Shown in pieces: positions 8,129 to 16,595 of a DNA stretch of 64,000 nucleotides. Every line of letters starts with the position of its first letter. Position 1 is the first letter of the stretch. The stretch is from Clostridium disporicum (lineage in GTDB: Bacteria > Bacillota > Clostridia > Clostridiales > Clostridiaceae), in NCBI RefSeq assembly GCF_001405015.1, contig NZ_CYZX01000001.1, positions 62,001 to 126,000 of the forward strand. Direction: 5' to 3'. The notes under the pieces are model-generated. The model saw only the letters and a program-made list of their open reading frames with translations, did not search any database and had not been told where the DNA came from. The translations under genes were made by a program, and so were the position numbers.

Positions 8129-8689
8129 ATGTTTAGTGAAATGGCAGAAATAATAAAAGAAAAAGACAAATACCTAGCAGAAATTATAAAGAATTTTGAA
8201 GAAATGCTATTTATAGATTCATATACAGTTATCTTAAAAGGTAGGACTATGGCAGAAAGGATAGCAAGAAATATTATAGCAGCTGAAAATATTAAAGAAA
8301 ATGAAGAGATAAGTCAGAAAGATAGAATTTATCTATTAGAAAGAGAAAGACTACTAGAAGAAGAGGTTACAAAAGCTTTTCATACTATAAGATATCTTGG
8401 AAATAGAGTAATACATGACGAAGTGGAAGGAGAGTTTGAAACATCACTAACTATTTATAGAAATATATACAAGGTATTAGCTTGGTATGTTCCATTATAT
8501 ATAAGCAATAGTTTTGAGGTTAAAGAATATTTAGAGCCAAAGGTTATTGAAAAAATAAAAAATGTAGAAAAAGAGGCCAACGGTGTTAAAAATATCATTA
8601 TGGAAAACTTTTTACTAAACTTATATATGGACTATGATAAAGAGAAATACTATTTTCACAGTAGAAAAAATAAGAAAATGTATAATTAA
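8129..8689 (+). CDS. DUF4145-like helical protein
   Basis: A 186-residue, all-helical, charged protein with no membrane segment. The segment ILKGRTMAERIARNIIA, then a long helix and AFHTIRYLGNRVIHDE, follow the layout of the DUF4145 domain, a HEPN-related helical domain often fused to restriction or helicase proteins. The RNRVIH-like motif here reads GNRVIHD, so the RNase Arg of HEPN toxins is not clearly present. The gene follows the DnaB gene by 15 bp with an AGGAGGAG site, so it belongs to the same transcript. Its role in the replication block is unknown. Confidence 0.5.
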   Translation: MFSEMAEIIKEKDKYLAEIIKNFEEMLFIDSYTVILKGRTMAERIARNIIAAENIKENEEISQKDRIYLLERERLLEEEVTKAFHTIRYLGNRVIHDEVEGEFETSLTIYRNIYKVLAWYVPLYISNSFEVKEYLEPKVIEKIKNVEKEANGVKNIIMENFLLNLYMDYDKEKYYFHSRKNKKMYN

Positions 8690-8762
8690 TAATAAAAATA
8701 TAAATCACAATGGGAAGTAACTAATAATACTTCCTTTTCTATACAAAGAAGTGTTTATAATC

Positions 8763-8790
8763 TAAAATAAAATACTCGTAAATGATGATA
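8763..8790 (+). repeat. 28-bp direct repeat, left copy
   Basis: The sequence starting TAAAATAAAATACTCG and ending TGATGATA is identical at 11033-11060, in the same orientation, 2,270 bp away. The two copies bracket the regulator gene and the YvrJ/DUF1659/DUF2922 set. Confidence 0.85.
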
Positions 8791-8929
8791 GGGATAAAAC
8801 TAAAAAACATACAAAATAATAAATCGAACATATTTTCTAGAAAAGTATTTAAATATTATTGGAAATTATGTATAATATTGATAAAGAACGTACGTTTGAC
8901 GAGAAGGTGTTGAATTGGGGGAATAAAAG

Positions 8930-9961
8930 TTGTTATGTGGTAGAGAGTTTAAAAGGATTAGAGGGGAAATAACCAATATACTTAAAGAAATTACAGAACA
9001 TGAATTATTTAATAATTTTATATTTTATGATGAGGTTCCTACAGAAGAATTACAATATTGGAAGTATGGTATATCAATAATAGAAGAAGATTTTACTGCT
9101 TCTATACAAAGTGTGTGTGGTTACTTTGTTGCTTCTCAAAAGGTTATGCAAAATAGAGAGTGTAATATTAATAGCTTTTTTAGAATAAACGATATTATAG
9201 CTGAGGAATTTTATTATATCGATAATATTAATGGGCCACTAAATAAACTAGCAAATAGCTTAAAAGAAATTAAAAGCTTTGCAGAAACAGTATTTGGAAT
9301 TTCAATAGAAATAAATTCAGGAATCAATAATGAATGTCAATGGCTTAGAGAAGTTTGTGATGAAAATATGCTTATAATACATTCAGCTGAAAATGAAGAC
9401 TTTGTAGATGTGAGCCGTATGATGAGCGAAAGATATGATCTTAGATGTACAAAGGAGAAAGATAATAATAAAGTGGAATTATTAAGAATTCCTTTTGACA
9501 AAGTAAAATATTTCGATAACTTTGAAAGGATTGATAATAGAAACAATTATTATGAAGAAGAAAGATACAATTATATAAATAGCAATATTGAAAAAGAAGA
9601 TAATAGTGAAGTAAAGAATATTACAGAAAACGACGAAGATAATGGTACTACATATGAAAAGTTGTGTGAATTAATAAGTGGTGTATGGAGATATGATAAT
9701 CTTAGGGTAGATTTCACTCAGAAAATAATAACAAAAGAAGGAGAAAGAGTAAGATTAGGTAAAAAGCAAATGGAAATACTGAAGATACTTGTATACAATA
9801 AAGGCAATATCATAAGTAGAGAACAGCTTATACAATATGTTTGGTATACAGATGAAGTTAACGATAGAACAGTTGATGCACATATAAGTAAAATAAGAAG
9901 AGAGCTAGGGTTAACATGCATAAAATCAGTTCCAGGGTATGGATATAGATTAGAATGCTAA
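8930..9961 (+). CDS. OmpR/PhoB-type winged-helix regulator without receiver domain
   Basis: A 343-residue protein. Residues about 245-343 form an OmpR/PhoB C-terminal DNA-binding domain: a short beta sheet, RLGKKQMEILKILVYNKGNI, then ISREQLIQYVW and the recognition helix RTVDAHISKIRREL, ending in SVPGYGYRLEC. The first 240 residues do not resemble a response-regulator receiver (no DD/D/T/K pattern) and contain an acidic Asn-rich linker before the DNA-binding part. They are not recognised. The start is TTG at 8930, placed 7 nt after GGGGGAA; the ATG five bases later is out of frame. Putative partners are the divergent-facing YvrJ/DUF1659/DUF2922 genes inside the same repeat-bounded segment. 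Confidence 0.8.
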   Translation: MLCGREFKRIRGEITNILKEITEHELFNNFIFYDEVPTEELQYWKYGISIIEEDFTASIQSVCGYFVASQKVMQNRECNINSFFRINDIIAEEFYYIDNINGPLNKLANSLKEIKSFAETVFGISIEINSGINNECQWLREVCDENMLIIHSAENEDFVDVSRMMSERYDLRCTKEKDNNKVELLRIPFDKVKYFDNFERIDNRNNYYEEERYNYINSNIEKEDNSEVKNITENDEDNGTTYEKLCELISGVWRYDNLRVDFTQKIITKEGERVRLGKKQMEILKILVYNKGNIISREQLIQYVWYTDEVNDRTVDAHISKIRRELGLTCIKSVPGYGYRLEC

Positions 9962-9990
9962 GTAATTATATAAACCTTTAGTATTAAAAA

Positions 9991-10032
9991 GACAGTAGAG
10001 ATTTTTTTACACAAATCTCTACTGTCTTTTTT
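9991..10032. terminator. Terminator after the winged-helix regulator
   Basis: GACAGTAGAGATTT (9991-10004) pairs perfectly with AAATCTCTACTGTC (10013-10026), then T6. Confidence 0.88.
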
Positions 10033-10043
10033 AGAGAGAATAG

Positions 10044-10084
10044 AAAAAGGCCCACCTAACCATAATGATTAGATGGACCTTTTT
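10044..10084 (-). terminator. Terminator after the DUF2922 gene
   Basis: On the minus strand a GGTCCATCTAA...TTAGGTGGGCC hairpin is followed by TTTTT. Two mismatches interrupt the stem. It lies 8 bp past the DUF2922 stop. Confidence 0.8.
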
Positions 10085-10091
10085 AAAAAAG

Positions 10092-10307
10092 TTAAACGGT
10101 AAATTTAGTGATTTGTCTTTCAGTTACCTTAGCTGCATACTTGGAAGCTATAGCTCCTTTTTTACTTATAAAAATATCATTTTCTAAGATGATATCCATT
10201 AAGTCAGATACTTCCTGAGAGTTAAGATTTTGTCTAACACCTGATATTGATAAAGTGTACTTATCATCTGTTTCAGTTAAAAAAGTCATTGATAAAGTAT
10301 ATTCCAT
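10092..10307 (-). CDS. DUF2922 family small protein
   Basis: A 71-residue protein beginning YTLSMTFLTETDDKYTLSISGVRQNL and ending KKGAIASKYAAKVTERQITKFTV, which fits DUF2922. Members are small proteins of unknown role in Firmicutes, almost always beside DUF1659 and YvrJ genes, as here. It is the last of three minus-strand genes and has its own terminator. Confidence 0.8.
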   Translation of the reverse strand: MEYTLSMTFLTETDDKYTLSISGVRQNLNSQEVSDLMDIILENDIFISKKGAIASKYAAKVTERQITKFTV

Positions 10308-10425
10308 AATTTGTTCCCCCCTAAGCGATACTTAAAATTTTAATTTTGTTAGTAGAGCTTATAACTATGAACCTATGTAAATCGGTATTTCATTTATAAG
10401 CCCATAAGCTCCAGTTGTTTGAAAA

Positions 10426-10650
10426 TTAGTTACTTTGTATTAGTGACGTTTCATTTAAGTAGTAAGCTACAGCGTCATTTTTAAGAACTGTCTTAATACC
10501 TTCTGCAACATCAAAGATAGCTTCAGCAGAAACATTTCCTTTTACGTTAGCAAAAGATTTAGTCTTATAAACTGTGTTTCCTTCGTCGTCAGTTCCATTT
10601 TCAAGCTTAAAAGCTAATGATACTTTTTGTAATTCTTTATTGGCTGCCAT
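10426..10650 (-). CDS. DUF1659 family small protein
   Basis: A 74-residue protein with the DUF1659 pattern: LAFKLENGTDDEGNTVYKTKSF then VKGNVSAEAIFDVAEGI. Function unknown. It lies between the YvrJ and DUF2922 genes, and the AAAGGGGGAATG site upstream is strong. A 118-bp gap separates it from DUF2922, so internal promoters are possible. Confidence 0.8.
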   Translation of the reverse strand: MAANKELQKVSLAFKLENGTDDEGNTVYKTKSFANVKGNVSAEAIFDVAEGIKTVLKNDAVAYYLNETSLIQSN

Positions 10651-10737
10651 TTAGCATTCCCCCTTTTTGTTTCTTCACTTAATAAATATGATGTAATATA
10701 AAAGTTTTACTGTTTTTATTAAGCTTTTTAAAGATTT

Positions 10738-10929
10738 TTAAGAAATTTTTTTTGTTATTTCATCATTATCTATTACAATGCCAAGTTTAGTTGAAACTAT
10801 AGTATTTAGCTTGTTAATAGAGTAAGTTAAGTTCATTATTTGCTTTTCAAGCCTTACTAATAGATAAGCACTAATGGCAACAGGAAAGCCAACATTAGCA
10901 ATTAAGTTTAGTAATTCATTAATCTCCAT
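10738..10929 (-). CDS. YvrJ family small membrane protein
   Basis: A 63-residue protein with one N-terminal membrane helix (NLIANVGFPVAISAYLLVRLE, here about residues 8-27), then a short coiled segment. This is the YvrJ pattern. In Bacillus subtilis yvrJ lies beside genes of the SigO-type sigma system; its function is not established. It is the first gene of the minus-strand set, with AGGAGG upstream. Confidence 0.8.
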   Translation of the reverse strand: MEINELLNLIANVGFPVAISAYLLVRLEKQIMNLTYSINKLNTIVSTKLGIVIDNDEITKKIS

Positions 10930-11032
10930 AAATAAACCTCCTTTAGATTTAGAGTTTAGAAGTATGTCTACTTATTAAATATGAAGGAGATAGAAAGTTT
11001 TATAGACTTAGTAGTAATAATAAGTTATACTT

Positions 11033-11060
11033 TAAAATAAAATACTCGTAAATGATGATA
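11033..11060 (+). repeat. 28-bp direct repeat, right copy
   Basis: Identical to 8763-8790. It lies 104 bp upstream of the YvrJ start, whereas the left copy is 140 bp upstream of the regulator start, so each copy sits before one of the two outward-bounded transcripts. Confidence 0.85.
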
Positions 11061-11188
11061 AGTATAATAAAAATACACTTAACTTTTGGCTTTTCAAAGA
11101 TGAGAACATAAGTAACTGTAAATTTAATATTTAATAAAAAGTAAATATATGAGTTGAAATATTTTATGAAAACGATCATAAAAATATA

Positions 11189-11219
11189 TTGACTTTGAGT
11201 TAACTCAAAGAAGTAAAAT
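11189..11219 (+). promoter_or_regulatory. MerR-type promoter of the SDR gene
   Basis: TTGACT (11189-11194), a 19-bp spacer with the perfect dyad CTTTGAGTTAACTCAAAG, then TAAAAT (11214-11219). Confidence 0.75.
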
Positions 11220-11260
11220 TATTTTAAAGTAGATATTAAAACAATTGAAGGAGAAAATTT

Positions 11261-12091
11261 ATGAAAGATGTAATGATTATGACTGGTGCAGGTCAAATTA
11301 GTATGGCAATAGCAAGAAGAATTGGTTATGGAATGAAAATAATTATTGGAGATAAAAATCCCCAGAATGCAAATACGATATCAAAGATTGTGAATGATAC
11401 AGGGTTTGATACAGTAGCATTTGAGATGGATTTATCTTCTAGGGAGTCAATTTTAGATTTAATTAGAGAAGCGCAAAAATACGGAGAAATTTCTATGTTA
11501 GTTAATGGTGCAGGGGTTTCACCGAGCCAGGCATCAATAGAAGATATTTTAAAAATAGATTTATATGGAACTACTGTATTATTAGAAGAAGTAGGAAAAG
11601 TTATTAAGAAAGGTGGAGTCGGTGTTACTATTTCTAGTCAGTCAGGACATAGAATGCCAGCTTTAAGCGCTGAAGTTGATGAACAGCTTGCTACAACTCC
11701 AACTGAAAGACTACTTGATTTAGAAGTGCTTCAAAAAGAAAATATCAAAGATACACTACATGCTTATCAGATGGCTAAACGCTGTAATCAAAAGCGTGTA
11801 ATGGCTGAATCAGTAAAATGGGGAAAAAGAGGTGCACGTATTAATTCAATCTCTCCAGGAATTATTGTAACACCATTAGCTATTGATGAATTCAATGGGC
11901 CAAGAGGCGATTTTTACAAAAATATGTTTGCTAAATGCCCAGCAGGACGTCCAGGCACTGCAGATGAAGTTGCAAATGTAGCAGAATTATTAATGAACCC
12001 TAAAGGAGCATTTATAACAGGGGCTGATTTCCTAATTGATGGAGGAGCTACTGCATCATACTTCTATGGACCATTAAAGCCAGAAGAATAG
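11261..12091 (+). CDS. Short-chain dehydrogenase/reductase (SDR)
   Basis: A 276-residue classical SDR: nucleotide-binding TGAGQISMAIARRI (about residues 7-20), NGAG (about 86-89), the catalytic Ser in SSQSGHRMP, and YQMAK as the YxxxK catalytic pair (about residues 168-172). The C-terminal FITGADFLIDGG is also typical. The region between the Ser and the YxxxK is longer than usual (about 40 residues). It would reduce or oxidise a small carbonyl/alcohol with NAD(P)H in the cytosol; the substrate is unknown. Control by the MerR-type promoter upstream suggests induction by a reactive or toxic metabolite, together with the aldo/keto reductase at 46889. It is monocistronic. Confidence 0.85.
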   Translation: MKDVMIMTGAGQISMAIARRIGYGMKIIIGDKNPQNANTISKIVNDTGFDTVAFEMDLSSRESILDLIREAQKYGEISMLVNGAGVSPSQASIEDILKIDLYGTTVLLEEVGKVIKKGGVGVTISSQSGHRMPALSAEVDEQLATTPTERLLDLEVLQKENIKDTLHAYQMAKRCNQKRVMAESVKWGKRGARINSISPGIIVTPLAIDEFNGPRGDFYKNMFAKCPAGRPGTADEVANVAELLMNPKGAFITGADFLIDGGATASYFYGPLKPEE

Positions 12092-12554
12092 AGAAAGAAG
12101 TTAAGTAAAGATAATGTGGTGAATAAGATAAAAAACATAGTTACAATAGCTGCTAAGTACTAAGATTGTATTGTAATTAAAAATTATAAGAATATAAAAA
12201 AACTAAAACTAACATGTAGAAATTAAATAAATTAGTAATGAAATAAACTATGTATTTATTAAAAAAATAATAAGTACATAGTTTTAATTTTATTAAGATT
12301 AAAATAATAAGAATTAAATATATAAGCTACAACTTAGTAGCATAATTTATATTATTTATTATGTCTACTTGATAGGCAGCAGTTCAATCTCACCTAGTGT
12401 TTTTTAGTGCTAATTCAAACATTTAATCATATTATTGACTTTATCAACTGTATCATTGAATCCTTTAAATATGCAAAATAAATAACAATAAAAGGTATAT
12501 TTCTACAATTAAAAAAATAAGCTTTATTACGGTAACAAGTTTTTTAGGATATAT
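12092..12554. other. Non-coding gap with one terminator
   Basis: 463 bp of AT-rich sequence. Near 12245-12290 an imperfect inverted repeat (AAACTATGTA...TACATAGTTT) followed by TTTTAATTTT fits a terminator for the SDR gene. No convincing open frame was seen. The left border of the helicase island lies here. Confidence 0.6.
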
Positions 12555-14312
12555 ATGGGAGTATTTATATCAAATAGTAAAAGCGTTGAGTTAACTAAGG
12601 GAGAAGAGAAGGTATTAGATGCACTTAAGAGAATGTACTCAGAAACAGAGTATGAGGTTGTTATTTATGTACAAGCTATCCTTTCAAGTAAACGACCTGA
12701 TTTTATAGTTATTGACTCTAAAAATGGAGTATCAATATTAGAAGTAAAAGATTGGTCAGAAGATTATATTAAAGAAGTCAATAAGAGAAAAGTAACGCTA
12801 TTAGACGGTCAATGTGATAATCCTAATATTCAGGTTAAGGGTTATAGGACTATTTTATGTAGTGGTATGTTCTCAAGAGATTTTGACATTGATGAAAGTG
12901 AAATTAGTACAGCGGTTATATTAACTAATTTACCAGAAAGTATAAGAACAAATGAAAAATACAGAGATTTATTTAGAGATGATGTAAAATATTTATTTAA
13001 AAATGATATAAGCAAATTAACAACAGATAAGATTTTTAATGATAAATGTAAAGGATTTTCTAGTGAAGATTTAAAAAAGATTAGAGTTGCTCTATTTCCT
13101 GAATTAGAAATTGTAAATTGTGAAAATGATGAATTAGAAGTTGTAGATATAAAAGCATTAGATTATGATCAAGAAGAGTTTGCAAGGAAAATACCATACG
13201 GACATTATATGGTTACTGGAATACCTGGAAGTGGGAAAACAGTAATATTGTTAGCCAGAGCGGTACATTTAATTAAGGAAAACCCAAATTGGAAAATACT
13301 TATTTTAACATATAATAAATCATTAAGTTATAAGTTAAAAAGCAAATTAGATAAGATGGCAGAAAATTTTGAAAATGATATAAACAATAGAGATATTAAT
13401 ATTGACAATATAGAAGTTAGGCATTTCCATGGGGAAATATCTATTTTAACAGGTAGAATAAGAAAACCAGCAAATATAGACAAAAATACTTGGTTTAGAG
13501 AAACTGTTGTAGAAAGAGCTACTTTAAAAGCTAAGCCTATGTATGATGCAGTATTAATAGATGAATATCAGGATTTCTATATCTCGTGGATAGAATTAGC
13601 ATTAAAGCTATGTAAAGAATATGAAGATAAGAACCATAAAATAGTAAAAAATCTATTCTTAGCAGGAGATAGATTACAAAGTATATACAATAAGAATGAT
13701 ATAAGCTGGAGTAGTATTGGAATTGATATGAGAGGTAGATCTAAACTATTAAAGACTTCATACAGGAGTGCAAAGCAGCATATGACATTAGCATTAAACT
13801 TTTTAAGTCAAAATAAGACTTTAAAAGCTGAGGTTGATAAATTTTATAAAGACGATTCAAATGATGATGAGCTATATTCAATTAATGATGGAAGCGTTGA
13901 ATTTTTAATAGGCAATTATAATTGTATTGCAGATAAGATAGTAGAATTAAAAAATAAAGGCTATGAAAATAAAGATATTTTGATATTAGCTGATAGCGAA
14001 AAAAGTTGTAGAAATATAAAAAACAATATTTCAAATCCTATAAAATATCAAATGGAATACGTTAAAGATATTGATTCAGAAGACTTTAATAATGACATTA
14101 TACTTACAACATATCATTCATCTAAGGGGTTAGAGGCTAAAGTTGTTTTCCTAACTAATATGGATAGTATATATAATGGTGACGATGTTGGGGAGCAGCT
14201 AAAAAGAAAGACAGTTTATGTTGGAATCACAAGAGCTTCAGAGAAATTATATATACAAAGTAGGGTTGGAGAGAGTCAAAAGATTGTTGGGGAGTTGAAA
14301 AAGTTAATGTAA
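12555..14312 (+). CDS. NERD-domain nuclease fused to UvrD/Rep-type helicase
   Basis: A 585-residue protein. The N-terminus is a NERD-like PD-(D/E)XK nuclease domain, with PD at residues 48-49 and ILEVKD (E63, K65). The rest is a superfamily 1A helicase: Q-motif-like DYDQEEFA, Walker A GIPGSGKT (222-229), Walker B LIDEYQDF (about 334-341), the FLAGDRLQSIY motif, TTYHSSKGLEAKVV (about 518), and arginine-finger motif YVGITRASEKLYI (about 555). Such proteins are often found in defence islands; the role here is inferred. It stands alone, with a terminator after it and a weak AGGATATAT ribosome site. Confidence 0.85.
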   Translation: MGVFISNSKSVELTKGEEKVLDALKRMYSETEYEVVIYVQAILSSKRPDFIVIDSKNGVSILEVKDWSEDYIKEVNKRKVTLLDGQCDNPNIQVKGYRTILCSGMFSRDFDIDESEISTAVILTNLPESIRTNEKYRDLFRDDVKYLFKNDISKLTTDKIFNDKCKGFSSEDLKKIRVALFPELEIVNCENDELEVVDIKALDYDQEEFARKIPYGHYMVTGIPGSGKTVILLARAVHLIKENPNWKILILTYNKSLSYKLKSKLDKMAENFENDINNRDINIDNIEVRHFHGEISILTGRIRKPANIDKNTWFRETVVERATLKAKPMYDAVLIDEYQDFYISWIELALKLCKEYEDKNHKIVKNLFLAGDRLQSIYNKNDISWSSIGIDMRGRSKLLKTSYRSAKQHMTLALNFLSQNKTLKAEVDKFYKDDSNDDELYSINDGSVEFLIGNYNCIADKIVELKNKGYENKDILILADSEKSCRNIKNNISNPIKYQMEYVKDIDSEDFNNDIILTTYHSSKGLEAKVVFLTNMDSIYNGDDVGEQLKRKTVYVGITRASEKLYIQSRVGESQKIVGELKKLM

Positions 14313-14798
14313 GAAAATAAATAGACACTTGGAAGCAAGTGTTTATTTTTATGTTATTAAATAATATAAAAAAGAGTATTTGTTAAGTTAAATAAGTATT
14401 CTTATTTATATATTTTTGAGTAATTAGTCTTAAGAAAATATAATAAAAGCATAAGAGTAATAATTAAGAGGATATTCTATTTATCATTTGTATTTTAAAA
14501 TTTAGTGCCATAAATATTTATACACAAATATAAAAAATATTTAAAATTACCAGAAATAAATATATAAAATTGTAGTATTTTGATATAATAGGAAAATATA
14601 CAATATAAAACTGGTTATTTAAAAATTGTAGTACCCAGTTTATTTGTATAGATAGAACAATGATAAACTTATAAATAAAAGTTAGTGGGTTACATAGATG
14701 AAATCATTATAGATTATTTAGGGAAAATGTTTAAAGTAAACTAAGTAGTACAGAAGTATTAAAAGCGGGTAATAGTTATTAAAACTGAGGGTGATAAT
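14313..14798. other. Non-coding gap with terminator and a likely promoter
   Basis: A compact terminator at 14325-14349 (ACACTTG/CAAGTGT, T-rich tail) ends the NERD-helicase transcript. Near 14573-14593 there is a TTGTAG...GATATAAT promoter-like pair that could start the next transcript. The remaining sequence is extremely AT-rich and no gene was seen in it. Confidence 0.55.
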
Positions 14799-16580
14799 AT
14801 GGATAATGAATTAAAGGTATTATTTAAAGAAACTGATGAAATCTATAGTAAGCTTAAAAATAATATTGATAAATATATAGAAAATTTAAAATTACAAATT
14901 GAGAAATTGACTGATAAGAACAATGAATTAATAAAAGAAAATAATAGAATTAAAATAGAGTTTGAAGAGTATAGGCAAATATACAATAAGGAGAAAATTA
15001 ATGAAATAGTAGTTGAAAGATTAAAGGAGTTACAAGGTAATAATGAAAAAAGTGTTACATTGGAAGAGATAAGAGATTATATAAAAGTAGAAAAAACATT
15101 AAAAAACAAAGAAATAATTAATGTTATTGGAGAAGTTATTAATAGTGAGTTAAACAATCCAAAATCAGTAGCACCTGATACTACTTTATTACGTGATATA
15201 TTTACATATTTATATATTAATGATGAAGATAATATTATTACTGAAATATTATCTAATAGCAAAAAACAGATTGAGAGTAGTGTATTAAAACTATCAAATA
15301 AAGAAAGTGATAGCTGTTTTGCGATAGAGCTTATTAAATATTATTTAATATTTTTGAATGAATCAGATGCAGCACTTTGGATTGATACACTAGTAAAAGA
15401 GGAGATATTAAGAGAATTACCACAAAATGAAAGAATACTTGTAGATTTACTTTATATGTCTTTTGTATTTAAAAAAGATACTGCATTATTATATGACTTG
15501 AAACAATTTAGGATAATAATTAAGGAAAGAAAATACGATTACTTGTGGTATGAATTATATAATAAGATAAGATACGATAATGAAAAAATTAAAAATAAAA
15601 TTCCACTATTAAATTTATATTATAAAGAGATGAATCTTATTGATTATAAGTTGAAAGATATTATAATTAAACCGATAATGGATGATTTGATAAATAATAG
15701 TGAAGAAAATAATGCTGATGATGATTTTGTTTCACATCTAGAAGAGTTATGTTTTTCTAAAAAATTCGTAGAAGCACAAAAATATATAAATGATAACATT
15801 AGGAGTTTAGAAGTAAATTACTCAGAGGTAGATAGCGCTAAATTGTTATTATTATCAGCGTTGCTTAATTGTAAAACACTAGTTTTAGAAAAGAACTCTG
15901 AAATTAGAAAAATATTAGAAAAAATAAATATAGAAAATATCCTTTCAAATTTAATAGAGAATGAAGATAATGTTACAGAAGGAAAGTTATTAGATAGCAT
16001 ATCAGCTGAGTATTTAAACAATAATGAGAAAATAACAATCTTACCTCACGAATTCAATGAACAGTTATCCTATTTACTTTGGGAAAGAGTTATAAATAAG
16101 GAAAATGATATTTATAAATCGAAAAATATATTAAATGGAATGTGTCCAATACATAAAAAAGATATGTATAAAAGTTCAGGTTATATAGTAGGAAGAGATA
16201 AATATAATAAGCAAAAGTATTTAAAATCGAAAATTTATTATTGTGATATTTGTAAAAAGTATTATAGTAATACTGAATTTTTATATAAACTACCTAATAC
16301 TAAGTTCCTAATTAATGATTTAGAAATAAACAAGAATTTAAATTCTAATATTGATAAAGAAGTTGAGCTTAATGTTCAGTCAGAGTTAGGTAAGTTAGGA
16401 TATTCAACTGCAAAATCAGATGTTATTAGATGGAAAATTCTTAATGAAGAGGCAATTCCTAAACTTGGAAAAAAGCGAGTTATTAATCATATTGAATGGT
16501 TAATATCATTTCATAAGAATAAAAAAAATGCAGTTAAGAAATGGAAATATGATTTAGAGAATTTAAAAAAGTTAAAGTAG
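14799..16580 (+). CDS. Unrecognised 593-residue coiled-coil and zinc-knuckle protein next to Z1 ATPase
   Basis: I do not recognise a family. Visible parts: a coiled coil at about residues 10-75 (KLQIEKLTDKNNELIKENNR); a long helical middle; and at about 448-485 a likely zinc site with MCPIHKK and, some 30 residues on, YYCDICKKYY (C-x2-H and C-x2-C). The tail (about 525-593) is basic, with ELGKLGYSTAKSDVIRW and HIEWLISFHKN helices. No signal peptide, membrane helix or GHKL/MutL ATPase motif is present. It is only 15 bp upstream of the Z1 gene, so the two are surely co-transcribed. Placement suggests a structural, sensing or DNA-binding partner of the Z1 enzyme. The start has GAGGGTGAT upstream. 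Confidence 0.6.
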   Translation: MDNELKVLFKETDEIYSKLKNNIDKYIENLKLQIEKLTDKNNELIKENNRIKIEFEEYRQIYNKEKINEIVVERLKELQGNNEKSVTLEEIRDYIKVEKTLKNKEIINVIGEVINSELNNPKSVAPDTTLLRDIFTYLYINDEDNIITEILSNSKKQIESSVLKLSNKESDSCFAIELIKYYLIFLNESDAALWIDTLVKEEILRELPQNERILVDLLYMSFVFKKDTALLYDLKQFRIIIKERKYDYLWYELYNKIRYDNEKIKNKIPLLNLYYKEMNLIDYKLKDIIIKPIMDDLINNSEENNADDDFVSHLEELCFSKKFVEAQKYINDNIRSLEVNYSEVDSAKLLLLSALLNCKTLVLEKNSEIRKILEKINIENILSNLIENEDNVTEGKLLDSISAEYLNNNEKITILPHEFNEQLSYLLWERVINKENDIYKSKNILNGMCPIHKKDMYKSSGYIVGRDKYNKQKYLKSKIYYCDICKKYYSNTEFLYKLPNTKFLINDLEINKNLNSNIDKEVELNVQSELGKLGYSTAKSDVIRWKILNEEAIPKLGKKRVINHIEWLISFHKNKKNAVKKWKYDLENLKKLK

Positions 16581-16595
16581 TTAAGGAGTTTAATA

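Noticed and set aside
8763..11060. The 28-bp repeats as ends of an insertion sequence
   Set aside because: They are direct, not inverted, and no transposase is encoded between them.
12376..12405. A tRNA 3'-end-like string (AGTTCAATCTCACC) before the helicase island, as an attachment site
   Set aside because: The T-arm stem cannot pair, no full tRNA fold exists, and no second copy was seen at the right end of the island.
12586..12600. A sixth MerR-type box (GAGTTAACTAAGG)
   Set aside because: It lies inside the NERD-helicase coding region, and has no correctly spaced -35/-10.
14799..16580. MutL/MORC-type GHKL ATPase partner for Z1
   Set aside because: No GHKL motifs (E-x3-N, DxGxG, GxxGxG) are visible in the 593-residue protein.
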